A stretch of 17,145 nucleotides of DNA. Source: an uncultured Acetatifactor sp. GTDB lineage: Bacteria; Bacillota; Clostridia; Lachnospirales; Lachnospiraceae. The stretch's first letter is position 1. Each line of letters opens with the position of its first letter. The stretch is from NCBI RefSeq assembly GCF_910585425.1, contig NZ_CAJUCP010000088.1, forward strand, positions 1-17,145. The letters run 5' to 3'. Below the pieces are notes generated by a model that was not told where the DNA came from, ran no database searches, and saw nothing but the letters and a program-made list of their open reading frames with translations. Shown in pieces: positions 13,974-17,145 of this stretch. The position numbers and the translations under genes are program-made.

Positions 13974-16397
13974 TCATGACGCTTTCCGCTTGGCGGGCTT
14001 CCCCAGGTCCGCCCTCAGGGTATCGCTCTCCCGATAGGGGCGCGCCAGCAGCCACACCAGGACCGCCACAAGGGCTGCAGCCACCGCTGCCCCCAGAGGG
14101 CTCCCCTGGCCGCCAAAGAAGCTTCCCAGCTGGTAGATGATCAGGGATACCACATAGGCGAACCCGCACTGATACCCGATGGCGAACCAGGTCCACCTGG
14201 CGCTGTTCATTTCCCTCCTGATTGCGCCGATGGCCGCGAAGCAGGGGGCGCACAGCAGGTTGAAGGCCAGGAAGGAATAAGCCGCCACCTTGGTCATGCT
14301 GACGAAGTCCAGCACGCCGAACACGCCCACCACTTCCTCCTTTGCCACCAATCCCATGATGGTGGCGATAGTGGCCGTGGCATCGTCAAAGCCCAGGGGC
14401 CGGAAAATCCACTTGATGCCGTTGCCGAGCATGCCTAATACGCTGTCCGCCAGCTCCAGCTCCGTACTGAAGCCGAATCTCCCATCCACCATGCCGAAGC
14501 AGGAGCCTGCCCAGATGACCATGGAGGAGAGCAGGATGATGGTGCCAGCCTTCTTTATGAAGGACCAGCCGCGCTCCCACATGCTCCGCAGCACATTCCC
14601 CACCGTAGGCCAGTGGTAGGCGGGCAGCTCCATGACAAAGGGCGCAGGGTCTCCCGCGAACATTTTCGTCTTCTTTAGGATGATACCGGAAATGACGATG
14701 GCAGCCACCCCCAGGAAGTATGCGCTCACCGCCACCAAGCCCGAGCCGCCGAAGAGAGCCGTGGAGATCAAAGCGATGATAGGCAGCTTGGCTCCGCAGG
14801 GGATGAAGGTGGTGGTCATGATGGTCATCTTGCGGTCCCTGTCGTTCTCGATGGTGCGGGAGGCCATGATGCCGGGCACGCCACAGCCGCTGCCGATCAG
14901 CATGGGGATGAAGGATTTGCCCGACAGGCCGAACTTGCGGAAAATCCTGTCCATGATGAAGGCTACTCTGGCCATATAGCCGCAGGCCTCCAGGAACGCC
15001 AGGAAGATGAACAGCACCAGCATCTGGGGCACGAATCCCAGCACAGCGCCCACGCCGCCGATGATGCCGTCAAGGATAAGGCTCATGAGCCACCCGGAGC
15101 AGCCCACTGCCTCCAGCCCGCTCTCCGCCAGCACAGGGATGCCGGGCACCCACACGCCGTAATCCGCGGGGTCGGGAACCTCCTCCAACAGAGGATCCAC
15201 CACTTCCGACAGGTCGTAACCGGCTTCTGTCAGCGCGTCCGCATAGGAGCCATAGGCTTCGTCAAAGCCGCCGAAATCATTTTCCTCGATGGCCCCCAGC
15301 ACATCTTCCGCGCCCACGACTCCGGCCTGGGCCGCCGCTTCCACCGTGGCTTTCACCTCGTCCGTGAACAGGGTGGTCTCCGCGAACTCCCCGCACGCCG
15401 CATTGTAGGCAGAGCCGCCGATGCCAAACAGATGCCAGCCGTCCCCGAACACGCCGTCGTTGGCCCAGTCGGTGGCGATGGTGCCCACTGAGGTAACGGA
15501 AATGTAGTACACGATGAACATGACCACGGCAAAGACAGGCAGTGCGGCCCATCGGTTGGTCACAATCCTGTCGATTTTGTCAGAAACAGTGAGTCTTGCC
15601 CTGGATTTTTTCGCGCAGCACTCCCGGATGACGGAGGAGATGTATCCGTATCTCTCATTGGTGATGATGCTCTCAGTATCGTCGTCAAAGGCATCCTCCA
15701 GGCCTTTGATTTCAGCCGATACGTCGGCTGTGCCGTCCATCATGGCACCGATTTTCTCGTCTCTCTCCAGCAGCTTTATGGCGAAGAAGCGCTTCTGCTC
15801 CTGCGGTACGCTGCTCCCAAGCTTCCCCTCCACGGATTGAATGGCCGCCTCCACGTCCCGGGCGAACCGGTGCACCGGAGCCGCCGTTTTCCCCCGGGCC
15901 GCCGCCATGGCTTTGTCCACGGCCTCCTCCAGCCCTGTCCCTTTCAGGGCGGAAATCTCCGCCACCTCACAGCCAAGCTTAGCGGCCAGCTTATCGGTAT
16001 GTATCCTGTCCCCCGACTTCTCCACCACGTCCATCATGTTCACCGCCATGACCACGGGGATGCCCAGCTCCATGATCTGGGTGGACAGATACAGGTTCCT
16101 CTCGATATTGGTGCCGTCCACGATGTTGATGATGGCATCGGGCCTCTCGCCTGTCAGGTAGTTCCTGGCCACCACTTCCTCCAGGGTATAGGGGGACAGG
16201 GAATAGATGCCGGGGAGGTCCGTAATGATGATTTCATCGGCGCTTCCCGAAGCGTAGGACTTCTTCAGCCGCCCCTCCTTCTTCTCCACCGTCACCCCGG
16301 GCCAGTTCCCCACGAACTGGTTGGAACCGGTGAGGGCATTGAACAATGTGGTCTTGCCGCAGTTCGGGTTCCCTGCCAGCGCAATCCTGATCGCCAT
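13974..16397 (-). CDS. feoB: Ferrous iron transporter FeoB
   Basis: Inner-membrane Fe(II) transporter with a cytoplasmic G domain. It has 807 residues. The GTPase part includes G1 GNPNCGKT 9-16, the GVTVE switch near 34-38, G3 DLPG 60-63, G4 NMMD 120-123 and G5-like SALKG 149-153. A helical spacer follows to about 275. The membrane part holds two gate-type segments, one with GFVPQML and CGYMARVAF (about 445-480), the other around CAPCFAAIGAIRREM (about 716-730). It also has PMLIGSGCGVPGIMASRT (498-515). The first helix is about 284-305. Between it and the next, residues 306-435 form an unusually long loop, strongly acidic at 337-418 (21 Asp/Glu against one Lys). Many FeoB relatives have a much shorter segment here. 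AAGGAGA precedes the ATG. No FeoC or Cys-rich FeoB-associated protein follows. Confidence 0.96.
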   Translation of the reverse strand: MAIRIALAGNPNCGKTTLFNALTGSNQFVGNWPGVTVEKKEGRLKKSYASGSADEIIITDLPGIYSLSPYTLEEVVARNYLTGERPDAIINIVDGTNIERNLYLSTQIMELGIPVVMAVNMMDVVEKSGDRIHTDKLAAKLGCEVAEISALKGTGLEEAVDKAMAAARGKTAAPVHRFARDVEAAIQSVEGKLGSSVPQEQKRFFAIKLLERDEKIGAMMDGTADVSAEIKGLEDAFDDDTESIITNERYGYISSVIRECCAKKSRARLTVSDKIDRIVTNRWAALPVFAVVMFIVYYISVTSVGTIATDWANDGVFGDGWHLFGIGGSAYNAACGEFAETTLFTDEVKATVEAAAQAGVVGAEDVLGAIEENDFGGFDEAYGSYADALTEAGYDLSEVVDPLLEEVPDPADYGVWVPGIPVLAESGLEAVGCSGWLMSLILDGIIGGVGAVLGFVPQMLVLFIFLAFLEACGYMARVAFIMDRIFRKFGLSGKSFIPMLIGSGCGVPGIMASRTIENDRDRKMTIMTTTFIPCGAKLPIIALISTALFGGSGLVAVSAYFLGVAAIVISGIILKKTKMFAGDPAPFVMELPAYHWPTVGNVLRSMWERGWSFIKKAGTIILLSSMVIWAGSCFGMVDGRFGFSTELELADSVLGMLGNGIKWIFRPLGFDDATATIATIMGLVAKEEVVGVFGVLDFVSMTKVAAYSFLAFNLLCAPCFAAIGAIRREMNSARWTWFAIGYQCGFAYVVSLIIYQLGSFFGGQGSPLGAAVAAALVAVLVWLLARPYRESDTLRADLGKPAKRKAS

Positions 16398-16435
16398 GTC
16401 TTTGTCTCCTTTCTGGATTTGTTATTGCTATCTTT

Positions 16436-16453
16436 TATTAGTTTTAGCTAACT
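16436..16453. promoter_or_regulatory. Second DtxR-type operator motif, upstream of feoB
   Basis: TTAG-TTTTAG-CTAACT (16438-16453) shares the core TTAG-N6-CTAACT with the site at the feoA promoter. It lies about 40 nt before feoB, in the 91-nt gap after the second feoA. No strong promoter hexamers accompany it; TTCGGA and TAATAA at 18-bp spacing are weak candidates. It may control an internal feoB promoter or form a long-range operator pair. Confidence 0.45.
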
Positions 16454-16488
16454 ATTGGTCCGAAAAAATGATGCGCCATGAACCGGGG

Positions 16489-16710
16489 TCATTCCACCTC
16501 TATCATTTCCGCATCGGCCTTGCGCAGGGACAGTTCGTAGCCTCTCACCGTCACTTCAATCGGGTCTCCCAAAGGGGCCACCTTTCTCACGAAGACTTCC
16601 ACGCCCTTCGTAATCCCCATGTCCATGATGCGCCTCCTGACCGGCCCCTCTCCTGTCAGCCTCTTCACTTTTACTGTCTGCCCGCAGGCAGCGTCCCTCA
16701 ATGTGCTCAC
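16489..16710 (-). CDS. feoA: FeoA domain protein (second copy)
   Basis: Small cytoplasmic SH3-like protein that assists FeoB. With the start at 16710 it has 73 residues. The FeoA fold is recognisable by LTGEGPVRRRIMDMGITKG, VRKVAPLGDPIEVTVRGYELSLRK and a final short strand ending in IEVE. The upstream frame reaches a TTG at 16731 that overlaps the previous stop, but the clear AGGAGG (16720-16725) lies inside that extension, nine nt before a GTG at 16710, which therefore is the likely start. It lies between the first feoA and feoB; the 91-nt gap to feoB carries an operator-like motif. Confidence 0.9.
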   Translation of the reverse strand: MSTLRDAACGQTVKVKRLTGEGPVRRRIMDMGITKGVEVFVRKVAPLGDPIEVTVRGYELSLRKADAEMIEVE

Positions 16711-16727
16711 TGCTGTGCTCCTCCTGT

Positions 16728-16937
16728 TCAAACCATGATCCTGCCCGCCATGTCCTTACCGATGGCCACTCTGGAATCTTTTACATTGACGATGAGGTTC
16801 CCTCCCGTCTCGGCGACGACAGTCACGGCCCCTCCCACTACAAAGCCCAGGTTTTCCAGGAACCTCCTGGTCTCCTCCCTGCCGCCCACCTTTTTGATTA
16901 CATTGCGCTCCCCTGCGGGAATCATTGACAATGGCAT
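16728..16937 (-). CDS. feoA: FeoA domain protein (first copy)
   Basis: A 69-residue SH3-like FeoA protein, first gene of the iron operon. The pattern RRFLENLGFVVGGAVTVVAETGGNLIVNVKDSRVAIGKDMAGRI is the FeoA fold in outline: a helix, then strands ending in the conserved IG-DMA segment (split here: R-F-L-E-N-L-G-F near 25-32 and SRVAIGKDMA near 54-63). AGGTGGA precedes the ATG. It differs clearly from the next copy, so the pair is an old duplication or two specialised partners rather than a recent copy. Confidence 0.9.
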   Translation of the reverse strand: MPLSMIPAGERNVIKKVGGREETRRFLENLGFVVGGAVTVVAETGGNLIVNVKDSRVAIGKDMAGRIMV

Positions 16938-16993
16938 GCTTCCACCTTCCTTTCCCGTGCAGCCCGGGCCTTCCCTGCTCCCGCGGCTCTATT

Positions 16994-17008
16994 TGAGAAT
17001 GATTTTCA
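16994..17008. promoter_or_regulatory. Fur-like box in the feoA leader
   Basis: TGAGAAT-G-ATTTTCA is a 7-1-7 inverted repeat with six of seven positions symmetric. It matches the Fur consensus TGATAAT-n-ATTATCA at six of seven bases in each arm. It lies just downstream of the predicted transcription start (about 17016), where a bound repressor would block transcription. Confidence 0.5.
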
Positions 17009-17018
17009 CTTTCTGTTT

Positions 17019-17036
17019 AGTTAGTATATGCTAACT
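17019..17036. promoter_or_regulatory. DtxR-type operator overlapping the feoA -10 element
   Basis: AGTTAG-TATATG-CTAACT is a perfect 6-6-6 inverted repeat. TTAG and CTAA half-sites are typical of iron- or manganese-sensing DtxR/IdeR/MntR regulators. It covers the -10 hexamer, so metal-bound repressor would shut the promoter. Confidence 0.55.
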
Positions 17037-17051
17037 TTTGTCTGTTGTCAA
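17023..17051 (-). promoter_or_regulatory. Sigma-A promoter of the feo operon
   Basis: On the minus strand TTGACA (17051-17046) and TATACT (17028-17023) are separated by exactly 17 bp: a perfect -35 and a five-of-six -10. Transcription would begin near 17016, giving a leader of about 80 nt before the first feoA. Confidence 0.8.
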
Positions 17052-17145
17052 TAACTATTTTCAAATTTTTTCCTGAAAGTTAAAAACAAAAGGTGTTAGT
17101 CAGCAAATGGGTCGGTAAGGTTATATGGCCAGTAAACCAGATTCT

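Noticed and set aside
16454..16488. Attenuator between the second feoA and feoB
   Set aside because: A run of six T follows GCGCATCA on the minus strand, but I could build no stem of more than about four pairs before it.

Overview
The window reads as a chromosomal segment of a GC-rich Clostridia, most likely a gut Lachnospiraceae. This is inferred from the gene order, the meso-DAP-type MurE, the PASTA kinase/PP2C pair and the two-FeoA iron transporter. Every gene I can support lies on the minus strand, so transcription runs from high to low coordinates. Most of the window is conserved housekeeping sequence. I found no CRISPR array, tRNA, rRNA, complete mobile element or obvious defence system.

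Layout in transcription order. (1) 17145-13974 is a ferrous iron uptake operon: a canonical sigma-A promoter overlapped by a DtxR-type inverted repeat and followed by a Fur-like box, then feoA, a second feoA and feoB. A second copy of the DtxR-type motif lies just before feoB. A GC-rich hairpin follows feoB. (2) 13844-13422 holds an orphan C-terminal piece of an ABC sugar-type solute-binding protein, with a possible extended -10 promoter and a good terminator. (3) 13269-335 is a long growth and translation cluster: murE, a two-helix membrane protein, priA, def, fmt, a membrane zinc metallopeptidase, rsmB, rlmN, prpC, prkC and rsgA. It joins cell-wall precursor synthesis, replication restart, N-terminal formyl-methionine handling, rRNA methylation, PASTA kinase signalling and 30S maturation. 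Gaps are mostly short, with occasional overlaps. (4) 1-334 is AT-rich, carries no supported gene, and looks like a compositional boundary after the cluster.

The most unusual signal is an 18-bp coding repeat (TCCATGGAATGCTCTCCT on the plus strand). It is present as four tandem, partly degenerate units inside the N-terminus of murE, where it adds SMEGEH-type hexapeptides, and again at the N-terminus of the solute-binding-protein fragment about 560 bp away. Two unrelated reading frames carry a 23-bp identical stretch in the same phase. This suggests an in-frame, spreading coding repeat, comparable in concept to Rickettsia palindromic elements. Other points are the dual-operator feo promoter, a long acidic insertion in FeoB, and a perfect 12-bp stem between rlmN and prpC that is not a terminator.
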